A stretch of DNA of 9,122 nt from Victivallales bacterium. GTDB taxonomy: Bacteria > Verrucomicrobiota > Lentisphaeria > Victivallales > Victivallaceae. Both the position numbers and the translations under genes were made by a program. The stretch covers positions 1 through 9,122 of the forward strand of contig JAHOYW010000033.1 of assembly GCA_019038735.1 (NCBI GenBank), in the 5' to 3' direction. This document shows positions 1-6,356 of the stretch, in pieces (within the stretch, counting starts at the first letter, position 1; every line of letters begins with the position of its first letter). The notes under the pieces are model-generated. The model saw only the letters and a program-made list of their open reading frames with translations. It made no database searches and had not been told where the DNA came from.

Positions 1-585
1 GTTTTTTATATATTTTAATATGTTTTCTTTTATATTTTTAATTATCATCTTATCTGTGATATTGTTTCTCAGTAAAGTGGAAGATATGTCAAAAAACGGC
101 ATTTGCAATATTGTTTTCAATAAAATGTCGATTTCTTTTGATGTCCAATGTCTTAACAAACTTTCGCGGTCAACTTTATATCCTTTCCGGGGGTAACAGA
201 TAATCTCATATTCAGCAACAAGTTCCGCTGCTTTATACCATGTATGAAAAGCTGCCAAACTGTCGCCGCCAATTAATAACTGTAATGTATCATCAGGAAA
301 TTCTTTTTCCAGCAGTTTTAGAATTTTATAGCTATAAGACGGTTTCAGCGCGACACGGCGTTCAATATCTGAGAGCATTATATCAGGATTATCAGCGACA
401 AGCAACTCAAGCATGGCGTAACGGTCAGCAAAGGAGCTGATTTCTTGACCAAGCTTGTGTGCCGGTGCGTATGCAGGCACAAATAAAATACGATCTGTTA
501 TACCCAAATTGAGTATATGCCGGGCTAATTCAAGATGTCCATTGTGTGGTGGATCAAAAGTGCCGCCAAAAAAGGCAATCCGCAT
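1..585 (-). CDS. nadD: Nicotinate-nucleotide adenylyltransferase, C-terminus cut by window edge
   Basis: The minus strand reads open from an ATG at 583-585 to base 1, 195 codons without a stop. The protein should transfer AMP from ATP to nicotinate mononucleotide, giving deamido-NAD in cytoplasmic NAD synthesis. Seen in the sequence: the nucleotidyltransferase signature GGTFDPPHNGH at residues 7-17 (with the HxGH catalytic motif), GGDSL at 106-110 followed by FHTWY, and the family's C-terminal ISSTLLR at 167-173, which contacts ATP phosphates. NadD proteins are usually about 190-215 residues, so only a few codons should be missing beyond the left edge. A purine-rich AAAAGGA lies about 11 bases before the ATG. 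The gene is divergent from cca across a 69-bp spacer that must hold both promoters. The signatures are specific, so identity is secure. Confidence 0.93.
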   Translation of the reverse strand, partial: MRIAFFGGTFDPPHNGHLELARHILNLGITDRILFVPAYAPAHKLGQEISSFADRYAMLELLVADNPDIMLSDIERRVALKPSYSYKILKLLEKEFPDDTLQLLIGGDSLAAFHTWYKAAELVAEYEIICYPRKGYKVDRESLLRHWTSKEIDILLKTILQMPFFDISSTLLRNNITDKMIIKNIKENILKYIKN

Positions 586-602
586 ATTTGTAATTATCCT
601 TT

Positions 603-634
603 TTGCAAAGTAAATTCTATCTGATGTCTATAAT
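603..634 (+). promoter_or_regulatory. Possible promoter for cca
   Basis: A perfect TATAAT lies at 629-634 in the nadD/cca divergent spacer, about 20 bases before the cca ATG. The best upstream -35 resemblance is TTGCAA at 603-608, but its spacer of 20 is long. A start near 641 would leave a leader of only about 14 bases. That leader would still contain the AAGG ribosome-binding site at 644-647, 7 bases before the ATG. The -10 box is convincing and the -35 is not. Confidence 0.35.
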
Positions 635-654
635 ATTAGTATAAAGGTTTTTAT

Positions 655-1983
655 ATGAAAATCAATATCAATAACAGTAGTATTTGTGAAATTGCGACAG
701 AAATAGTTAAAAAACTGCATTCTGCCGGGCATTCCGCGTATTTTGTCGGCGGTGCGGTGCGTGATATGATATTGGGAAAGACTCCCAAAGATATTGATAT
801 TGTCAGTTCCGCGACACCGGCAGAGACCGCCAAAATCTTTTCTGACACTATGGAAGTCGGTGCGGCATTCGGGGTCATGCTGGTAAGGGAGCAGGGGATC
901 AGCTTTGAGGTGAGCACTTATCGTGAGGAACGTAATTATCTTGATGGACGGCGACCTGAAGACGTCAAATACAGTAAAGATCCGAAAATAGATGTAAGCC
1001 GCCGTGATTTTACGGTAAACGGTTTGCTCTGCGACCCTCAAAGTGGCGAAGTTTTTGATTATGTTGATGGTATCAAAGATTTACAGCAGGGAATAATACG
1101 CACTATCGGCAAAGCCGAAACACGTTTTAACGAAGATTATCTACGAATGCTGCGTGCGGTGCGCTTCGCTATAAGACTAGGATTCGAACTGGAAGCTGAT
1201 ACTTTAGAGGCAATACAAAAACTCGCGACAGATACAAAAAAGCTTTCAGCGGAACGTATCCAGCAGGAATTAACGATGATATTTACAGGCGAAAGTCCTG
1301 ACTTGGCTTTGGATATGCTCCATAATACTGGTTTACTGGCGGCTCTCCTGCCGGAAGTCGAAGCAATGCGTGGCGTTGCTCAACCGCCGCAATATCATCC
1401 TGAGGGCGATGTTTATGAGCATACTAAGCTGATGTTAAAATCAATGACATTAGCTAATGAACTGATTGCCTGGAGTGTTTTACTGCATGACGTAGCCAAG
1501 CCACAAACATATTTCCTTGATGAGACCGGGCGCGAGCGTTTTTTCGGGCATGAGCAACAGGGCGCGAAAAAGGCAAGAGAGATACTGTCTCGGCTAAGGT
1601 TTTCCAAGCAGACAATCGACCGGGTTTCAAGAGCGGTCAAAAACCACATGCGTTTTGCCTCTGTTTTGCAGATGCGCAAAGATAAAGTAAGGCGTTTATT
1701 AGCCGATGATAATTTTCCTTTAGAGCTGGAATTACATAGATTAGACTGCATATCCAGTCATGCTAAAATGGATATATTTACTTTTCTCCTAGACAAAATA
1801 GTAGAACAATCCGGTGAAGTAAAATTACCTCCGCCATTATTGACTGGTAAAGACCTAATCGATATGGGCTTAAAGCCGGGCCCGAAGTTCAAGAAAATTC
1901 TGAAAAAAGTAAGCGACCTGCAATTAAAAAATAAATTAAAAACAAAAGAAGAAGCAATAAAAAAAGTTTTAAGATTTAAGTAA
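655..1983 (+). CDS. cca: CCA tRNA nucleotidyltransferase with HD domain
   Basis: A 442-residue class II tRNA nucleotidyltransferase, which adds or repairs the 3' CCA of tRNAs without a nucleic-acid template. Head and catalytic motifs are intact: VGGAVRD at 31-37, the metal-binding DID at 46-48, SRRDFTVNG at 115-123, and the EDYLRMLRAVRFA region at 160-172. A metal-dependent HD phosphohydrolase domain follows, with H256, H278-D279, H299 and H331, so the protein resembles HD-fused bacterial enzymes that can also trim 2',3'-cyclic phosphate ends. The C-terminus has the usual LLTGKDLIDMGLKPGPKF block (395-412) and a lysine-rich tail. The sequence after DID lacks the RRFRLVH-type block that marks poly(A) polymerase I, which favours CCA addition. 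A split CC- or A-adding specificity cannot be excluded from motifs alone. An AAGG site lies 7 bases before the ATG. Confidence 0.92.
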   Translation: MKININNSSICEIATEIVKKLHSAGHSAYFVGGAVRDMILGKTPKDIDIVSSATPAETAKIFSDTMEVGAAFGVMLVREQGISFEVSTYREERNYLDGRRPEDVKYSKDPKIDVSRRDFTVNGLLCDPQSGEVFDYVDGIKDLQQGIIRTIGKAETRFNEDYLRMLRAVRFAIRLGFELEADTLEAIQKLATDTKKLSAERIQQELTMIFTGESPDLALDMLHNTGLLAALLPEVEAMRGVAQPPQYHPEGDVYEHTKLMLKSMTLANELIAWSVLLHDVAKPQTYFLDETGRERFFGHEQQGAKKAREILSRLRFSKQTIDRVSRAVKNHMRFASVLQMRKDKVRRLLADDNFPLELELHRLDCISSHAKMDIFTFLLDKIVEQSGEVKLPPPLLTGKDLIDMGLKPGPKFKKILKKVSDLQLKNKLKTKEEAIKKVLRFK

Positions 1984-1984
1984 T

Positions 1985-2004
1985 AAAAAAAGGGTTGAAA
2001 ACCC
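1985..2004 (-). terminator. Weak intrinsic terminator readable on the minus strand
   Basis: GGGTT-GAA-AACCC at 1992-2004 forms a 5-bp hairpin just after the cca stop. On the plus strand no T-run follows it. On the minus strand the hairpin is followed at once by seven T's (positions 1991-1985). It would therefore end a minus-strand transcript converging on cca, not cca itself. The stem is short and chance is possible. Confidence 0.3.
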
Positions 2005-2017
2005 ATAAAAATAGTAA

Positions 2018-2083
2018 GCCAGTAGCATGGGCGCTCTCATCGAGAACAGCCATACAGTAGCGCCAAGTTTCGATGAGACTGGC
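2018..2083. repeat. Nested inverted repeat with pseudoknot potential
   Basis: GCCAGT (2018-2023) pairs with ACTGGC (2078-2083). Inside it, 2035-2045 pairs with 2068-2078 over 11 bp including one G-U; its core is CTCATCGA/TCGATGAG. The left strand leaves an 11-base bulge containing GGCGC (2030-2034). That can pair with GCGCC (2060-2064) in the 22-base apical loop, forming a bulge-loop pseudoknot. The heptamer CAGTAGC also occurs twice, at 2020-2026 and 2055-2061. Strand and function are unknown: it could be an RNA structure on either strand or a protein-binding DNA palindrome. Confidence 0.5.
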
Positions 2084-2210
2084 GTATTTTATCTAAGCTA
2101 ACCCAAAAAAATCTTTTCATATCCCGCGGATTATTCTATAGCTGGAATTGATGCAAAGCATCTTTTGAGTGCGCAAGCGAACTTGCATTTAGCTATTAAA
2201 CGTTTATTTT

Positions 2211-2228
2211 AGCAAAAGGTTGCTTTTT
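2211..2228 (+). terminator. Terminator-like hairpin upstream of the cyclase
   Basis: AGCAA (2211-2215), loop AAGG, TTGCT (2220-2224), then continued T's to 2228, a compact intrinsic terminator shape. The stem has only 5 bp, so it would be weak. GCTA at 2192-2195 can instead pair with TAGC at 2210-2213, which would break the hairpin, an arrangement like attenuation. It could stop readthrough from cca or gate cyclase expression. Confidence 0.35.
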
Positions 2229-2280
2229 AAAGAATGGGACGAGCAGTATTCGTGCAATACCATAAACCTATAGTATATAT

Positions 2281-2288
2281 AAGGGAGG
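2281..2288 (+). promoter_or_regulatory. Ribosome-binding site that sets the cyclase start at 2293
   Basis: AAGGGAGG lies 4 bases before the ATG at 2293 and only 1 base before an in-frame GTG at 2290. The spacing makes the ATG the better start, although the open frame could be extended by one codon to the GTG. Confidence 0.6.
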
Positions 2289-2292
2289 CGTG

Positions 2293-4404
2293 ATGCAAAA
2301 TGATATTAAAAAAGTAGTTGTAAATACGGTCTCTCTCACGATTCCATTAAGCTTAATGATTTCTTGTTTGACACTTCTCGTTTCGGTCAGCATTGGCATT
2401 AATGGCTACCTTAACTCCAAAAACATTGTCAATACCCTGTCGCACAAAGCGTATGAACGTAGTTTTGGAAAAATACAGGAAGAAATCCAGATTTTCTTTG
2501 CGGAAGCACAGCGGGTACTTAGTTTAAACAAGATTCAAGTAATGGATTCTATGCATAATAATGATGAGTTTTCGAAAACCGGAGACTATTTGTCTAGAGT
2601 TGCCATATCATATCCACGATTCACTTATGCTACATTTGGAGACAAGCATGGCAGAGCGGTATGGGCCTGGAATAAACTCCCTGGCAAGGTAATATTACAA
2701 GAATTCGACGGCGCAACTGAATCTACCTACAAAGTTGGATCTGACGGAAAACGCCTCGGGCCACCAATTAGGCTTCCCAATACATATGACCCACGTGTTC
2801 GCCCCTGGTACAAACTTGCCGCCAAAAGTAATGGTCCGGTAATAAGCGATCCATATTTATTTGTTAGCGATTATCCCCGACTAGGAATTAGTTACAGTTT
2901 GGCAGTGCGCCCTAATTCTGAGAAAGATGAAGTGACTGGAGTTTTATCTATTGATTTCAGCCTTGAGTTCCTTAGCGATTATCTGCGAAGACTTAATATT
3001 GAAGACGGACACGGTCGAGTTGTATTACTTGATGACCTTGGAGCACTCATTGCTCATCAAAATCCTGAATTAATTGTGGATAAAGGAAAACTTGCACCAA
3101 AACGCATCATGGTGGCTCAGAGCAGTGATCCGCTTGTTCGTGTTCTGGGCTCCAAACTTGACGAAATAAAGGCAACGACTACGCTTCTACAATGGGAAAT
3201 AGAAATTGAGGGGAAGGTATATCGCATTTTAGCGGCGCCAATTAAAATATCAACATCAACAACATGGTATATGGCTATCTTTGTTCCTGAAGCGATTCTT
3301 CTCAAAGAGATACATAAATCTAATCTTATTACCATTGGCGTCTCCGGGGTTCTATTCATAATATCTCTAAGCTTAGCCTGGTTGTGCGCTAGGTTTTTTT
3401 GTAAGTCTCTCAATCCAATATTTCAAGAAATTTCTCGAATTGAAAATTTTGATTTGGATGATCGTCCTACTCCACCATCACGTATTACAGAAATAGCTAC
3501 ACTAAAACATTCACTTGACAGCATGAGACTCGGTCTTCGATCTTTTCAACGTTACGTTCCAGCTGATCTCGTAAGAAAATTGATATCAGAAGGAATAGAT
3601 GCAAAAATCGGGGGAAAACGGGTTGTCGCAACGGTGTTGTTCACCGACATAAAAGATTTTACCAGTATCTCTGAATCTATGACTCCACAGGAACTTTTTG
3701 AACAACTATCTGTTTATCTTGACAGGAGCAGCAAATATATTTTGCTGAACAGCGGAACCTTGGACAAATTTATTGGTGATGCCGTTATGGCATTCTGGAA
3801 CGCTCCATCGCCCATCGAAGATCATGCGTTTTTAGCATGTAAAGCTGCAATTGAAATGAGATATGCGTTGAATAAATTGGCTGAAGAATGCCGAAAAGAG
3901 AAAAAACCGGTCATGTATACCCGATTTGGATTGAATACCGGCGAGCTCATTGTCGGCAACATGGGAGCCTCGGAGCGGCTCAACTACTCATGCATCGGTG
4001 ATACAGTCAATCTAGCCGCACGTCTAGAGCAAATTAATAAATATTACAAAACTGATATCCTGATTGGACAGAATACATATAATGCAGTAAAAGGTCGTAT
4101 TACGGCACGAATAGTTGACCGGGTAGCGGTTAAAGGGAAAAAAGAAGGCGTCCTGATTTACGAGTTAATCGGGTTTGAGAATGAAACTGATGAGGCTCAC
4201 AGGCTTCTCATTGAATTATATGGGGAGGCTTTTGAGCTGTACCAGACTCAAGATTGGACTGGTGCGATAAAGGCTCTGTCCAGAGTTCTAAAGGATTTTC
4301 CGGAAGATGGTCCTTCAAAAATCCTTATGGAACGCTGTGTTGTTTATTCCAAAAATCCGCCAGTTGATCATTGGGATGGTATTTATTTTGCAATTTCCAA
4401 ATGA
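2293..4404 (+). CDS. Membrane adenylate cyclase (class III) with extracytoplasmic dCache sensor
   Basis: A 703-residue two-helix membrane protein predicted to make cAMP from ATP. Seen, numbered from the ATG: a transmembrane helix at about 10-36; a periplasmic Cache region at about 45-335 with the family hallmark YDPRVRPWY (165-173) and a following SDPYLF; a second helix at about 345-369; a short HAMP-like linker to about 418; and a class III catalytic domain at about 443-627. Catalytic residues look complete: metal Asp 452 (FTDIKDF) and Asp 496 (FIGDAVMAFW), adenine-specifying Lys 492, and transition-state Asn 573 and Arg 577 (VNLAARLE). The other base-recognition position has Ser 566 (NYSCIG), where class IIIb enzymes usually have Thr. 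The C-terminus ends in the alpha-helical tail common after these domains (LYGEAFELYQ to HWDGIYF). Lys 492 argues for adenylate over guanylate activity. The sensed ligand cannot be told. A 49-codon ORF overlaps the stop. Confidence 0.87.
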   Translation: MQNDIKKVVVNTVSLTIPLSLMISCLTLLVSVSIGINGYLNSKNIVNTLSHKAYERSFGKIQEEIQIFFAEAQRVLSLNKIQVMDSMHNNDEFSKTGDYLSRVAISYPRFTYATFGDKHGRAVWAWNKLPGKVILQEFDGATESTYKVGSDGKRLGPPIRLPNTYDPRVRPWYKLAAKSNGPVISDPYLFVSDYPRLGISYSLAVRPNSEKDEVTGVLSIDFSLEFLSDYLRRLNIEDGHGRVVLLDDLGALIAHQNPELIVDKGKLAPKRIMVAQSSDPLVRVLGSKLDEIKATTTLLQWEIEIEGKVYRILAAPIKISTSTTWYMAIFVPEAILLKEIHKSNLITIGVSGVLFIISLSLAWLCARFFCKSLNPIFQEISRIENFDLDDRPTPPSRITEIATLKHSLDSMRLGLRSFQRYVPADLVRKLISEGIDAKIGGKRVVATVLFTDIKDFTSISESMTPQELFEQLSVYLDRSSKYILLNSGTLDKFIGDAVMAFWNAPSPIEDHAFLACKAAIEMRYALNKLAEECRKEKKPVMYTRFGLNTGELIVGNMGASERLNYSCIGDTVNLAARLEQINKYYKTDILIGQNTYNAVKGRITARIVDRVAVKGKKEGVLIYELIGFENETDEAHRLLIELYGEAFELYQTQDWTGAIKALSRVLKDFPEDGPSKILMERCVVYSKNPPVDHWDGIYFAISK

Positions 4405-4550
4405 TTCTCTATTCGACACTCGGATTAGACAATTTAAGATATTCAGATATTGAAAGCCTGTTCGTAGTTTTTATTATTTTTGTTTTGTGCTTTATATTAT
4501 ATCTTATTGCTCTTATAAAGCATCTTTGCTCAAATCAAAGCGTTCAGTAG
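4401..4550 (+). CDS. Possible 49-residue single-helix membrane peptide coupled to the cyclase
   Basis: An ATG at 4401-4403 overlaps the cyclase stop (ATGA, stop at 4402-4404) and opens 49 codons ending in TAG at 4548-4550. The product starts MILYSTLGLD, has an acidic stretch (D10, D16, E18), then about 20 hydrophobic residues from L20 to I39 (including FVVFIIFVLCFILYLIALI), followed by K40-H41 and a short polar tail. By the positive-inside rule it would be N-out/C-in with one membrane helix. ATGA overlap is typical of translational coupling, and an intrinsic terminator begins at the stop codon, so the ORF would be the last gene of the cyclase transcript. No independent ribosome-binding site is visible. 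Caution: T-rich DNA encodes hydrophobic residues by default, so conservation is needed. I do not recognise the family. It might be a regulator or subunit of the cyclase, which is inference. Confidence 0.42.
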   Translation: MILYSTLGLDNLRYSDIESLFVVFIIFVLCFILYLIALIKHLCSNQSVQ

Positions 4551-4587
4551 TGCCGAGAGCAGGGCTACTACTCTGGCTACTTTTTAT
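4546..4587 (+). terminator. Intrinsic terminator of the cyclase transcript
   Basis: A bulged stem pairs 4546-4549 with 4578-4581, GCC (4552-4554) with GGC (4575-4577), and AGAG (4556-4559) with CTCT (4571-4574). It is followed by TTTTATT. The same bases can form a competing hairpin: AGTAGTGCC (4546-4554) with GGC-T-ACTACT (4563-4572). The first fold fits a plus-strand terminator that overlaps the small ORF's stop codon. Confidence 0.55.
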
Positions 4588-4637
4588 TCGCGCCTACGGA
4601 GCTGGATTATTTTTTAATCTTTCATAAAATCAAAATC

Positions 4638-4672
4638 CTAAAAAATAAGGCTCTGAATTAACTCCAGAGCCT
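4638..4672 (-). terminator. Intrinsic terminator of the gpmI transcript
   Basis: Read on minus, AGGCTCTG (4672-4665) pairs perfectly over 8 bp with CAGAGCCT (4655-4648), with a 9-base loop. It is followed by TTATTTTTTAGG. It sits 15 bases after the gpmI stop and closes the minus-strand block, convergent with the cyclase transcript. Confidence 0.85.
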
Positions 4673-4687
4673 CAAGGGGTCATGAAA

Positions 4688-6334
4688 CTATTTCATATCC
4701 AATACGCTGGAATCGTAAAATTCAGGAGCTTTGTAAGCTAATAGTTCAATACAGGTCGCGGCTAGAGAACTTATTCCTAATCCAGTTTTGAGTTCTGTTT
4801 TATATTCTCCCTTGCTTGCCGGATCATAAATGATACATGGCACAGGGTTTAATGAATGACTTGTTTTAGCACAAGCTTTACCGTTCTCATCATGTTTTAT
4901 TTTACCAGCTTTATCATGTTCAAGCATGTCATCAGCATTGCCGTGGTCAGCAGTGATAACTAAAACGCCGCCAACTTTTTCGAGAGCTTCGCGAACACGG
5001 TTTATAGCGATATCAAGAGCTCCGAGAGATACTAATACAGCCTGAAAATTTCCAGTATGCCCGACCATATCGCCATTCGGATAGTTCAGGCGGATCATTC
5101 CATATTCACCACTTTCGATAGCGGCGACCACTTTGTCGGTGATTTCCGCGGATTTCATCCACGGACGCTGTTCGAATGGAACTACATCAGATGGAACTTC
5201 AATATAATCTTCCAGCTTGTCGTCGAATTTACCGCTTTTGTTACCGTTAAAGAAATAGGTAACATGACCGAATTTCTGAGTTTCACTTATCGCTAATTGT
5301 TTTTCGCCACAAGCACAAAGGTATTCGCCCATAGTACGGTCGATTTTAGGTGGTGTAACCAGATATTTTTTCGGAATATGCAAATCGGCATCGTATTCCA
5401 TCATACCGGCATAAATAACATCAGGTATTCTGACACGGTCAAACCTATCAAATTCGGCACCCTCATCAAAAGCCATAGTGATTTCCTGTGAGCGGTCGCC
5501 GCGGAAATTAAAGAATATAAAAGCGTCACCATCTTCAACCGTACCGATTGCTTTGTCTTCGTCAGCTATAACAAATGGCGGCAGATCCTGATCAAGAATA
5601 CCGGGATTTTTAGCACGTAAATCTTCAATAGCTTCGCGCGCACTTTTGTATAAAGACCCTTCGCCAAGCACATGAGTTTTCCAGCCCTTGCGAACCATAT
5701 CCCAATTGGCGTTGTAGCGATCCATAGTAATAACCATACGACCGCCACCGGAAGCAATTTTATAGTCGGCATCGAGCCCGGTCAGGAATTTTTCAAAAGG
5801 ATCGATGTATTCCAAAGCGGAAGTCGCCGGAACATCACGTCCGTCAAGCAGAATATGAACGCGAGCTTTGCTAATACCTTCAGCTTTGGCTTCTTTGAGC
5901 ATAGCTTTTAGATGATTGATATTGCTGTGAACATTGCCGTCAGAAAAAAGTCCGAGAAAATGCAGCGTACTGTTCTTTGTTTTACAGTTAGCGATGATTT
6001 CTTTCCAGGTATCGCCTTGAAACATGTTCTTGGATTCAACAGCGTCTTCGACCAGTTTTGCACCTTGCGCGAAAACTCTTCCGCAGCCGATAGCATTATG
6101 TCCGACTTCACTGTTGCCCATATCTTCATCCGAAGGCATTCCCACAGCCGTACCGTGTGCCTTTAATTCGGTAAAAGAACAGGTTTTTATCAGATTATCT
6201 AATTCGGGGGTATATGATTTAAGGAAAGCATCACCATCAGTGTATTTACCAAAGCCGACACCATCCATAATCATTAAAACTACAGGACCTTTACGCCGCG
6301 TAAAGGAAGGATTCTTCTTCAAAGCTTCTAACAT
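4688..6334 (-). CDS. gpmI: 2,3-bisphosphoglycerate-independent phosphoglycerate mutase
   Basis: A 548-residue cytoplasmic glycolytic enzyme that interconverts 3- and 2-phosphoglycerate through a phosphoserine intermediate and bound metal. Seen: metal-ligand Asp 24 (MIMDGVG), the nucleophile Ser 75 in GNSEVGH, the substrate-contact block DGRDVPA (164-170), NFRGDR (276-281), GDMVGHTGNF (421-430), TADHGN (461-466) and TSHSLNPVP (491-499). The open frame extends upstream to 6403, but that would overlap lpxA by 47 bases and add 23 residues. The ATG at 6334 is chosen because AAGGAG lies 5 bases before it. Length and the blocks DRTMGEYLC and ISETQKFGHVTYF, plus an extra segment between GNADDM and TSHS, resemble my memory of the long plant/trypanosomatid-type form rather than the shorter Bacillus/E. 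coli form. It lies 22 bases after lpxA, probably co-transcribed with it. Confidence 0.93.
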   Translation of the reverse strand: MLEALKKNPSFTRRKGPVVLMIMDGVGFGKYTDGDAFLKSYTPELDNLIKTCSFTELKAHGTAVGMPSDEDMGNSEVGHNAIGCGRVFAQGAKLVEDAVESKNMFQGDTWKEIIANCKTKNSTLHFLGLFSDGNVHSNINHLKAMLKEAKAEGISKARVHILLDGRDVPATSALEYIDPFEKFLTGLDADYKIASGGGRMVITMDRYNANWDMVRKGWKTHVLGEGSLYKSAREAIEDLRAKNPGILDQDLPPFVIADEDKAIGTVEDGDAFIFFNFRGDRSQEITMAFDEGAEFDRFDRVRIPDVIYAGMMEYDADLHIPKKYLVTPPKIDRTMGEYLCACGEKQLAISETQKFGHVTYFFNGNKSGKFDDKLEDYIEVPSDVVPFEQRPWMKSAEITDKVVAAIESGEYGMIRLNYPNGDMVGHTGNFQAVLVSLGALDIAINRVREALEKVGGVLVITADHGNADDMLEHDKAGKIKHDENGKACAKTSHSLNPVPCIIYDPASKGEYKTELKTGLGISSLAATCIELLAYKAPEFYDSSVLDMK

Positions 6335-6339
6335 CTTAT

Positions 6340-6345
6340 CTCCTT
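6340..6345 (-). promoter_or_regulatory. Ribosome-binding site that sets the gpmI start at 6334
   Basis: AAGGAG on minus lies 5 bases before the ATG at 6334, inside the 22-base gap after the lpxA stop. It rules in favour of this start over the longer frame from 6403, which would begin inside lpxA. Confidence 0.8.
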
Positions 6346-6356
6346 GGCAAATTGTA

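Larger units (their letters stand above)
1984..2292. other. 309-bp non-coding region rich in inverted repeats between cca and the cyclase gene
   Basis: No convincing gene is seen here. In order it holds: a GGGTT/AACCC hairpin (1992-2004); a nested structure at 2018-2083 (separate entry); GATGC-AAA-GCATC (2150-2162); GCAAG-CGAA-CTTGC (2173-2186); the palindrome TAAACGTTTA (2197-2206); AGCAA-AAGG-TTGCT with a T-run (2211-2228, separate entry); and GTATT-CGTGC-AATAC (2246-2260). That is a high density of hairpins for a spacer. It suggests a structured leader or small RNA, but no known riboswitch or RNA family was recognised on either strand. A clear promoter for the cyclase was not found. TATAGT at 2269-2274 is the nearest -10 resemblance and lacks a matching -35. 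Confidence 0.5.

Noticed and set aside
240..440. 66-codon plus-strand frame inside nadD
   Set aside because: It is antisense to the conserved nadD sequence and has no supporting features.
628..1041. Long open frames antisense to cca, and similar ones antisense to gpmI
   Set aside because: They lie opposite strongly conserved genes, have no recognisable domains and no start signals. They are shadows of the real frames.
2027..2101. 24-codon ORF (MGALIENSHT...) over the nested hairpin
   Set aside because: No ribosome-binding site, very short, and its bases are better explained by the inverted-repeat pairing.
2011..2101. Integron attC site or hammerhead ribozyme
   Set aside because: Palindromic structure prompted the check, but the RYYYAAC/GTTRRRY core pair is missing and the CUGAUGA...GAAA core is incomplete.
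1984..2292. Known RNA genes (tmRNA, SRP RNA, RNase P RNA, 6S, common riboswitches)
   Set aside because: None of their conserved core sequences was found on either strand.
2017..4580. Inverted repeats flanking the cyclase as ends of a mobile cassette
   Set aside because: AGCCAG, TAGC and GCTCTC recur on opposite strands near 2017-2038 and 4580-4553, but matches are short and gapped. No transposase or target duplication is seen, and the right copy is explained by a terminator.
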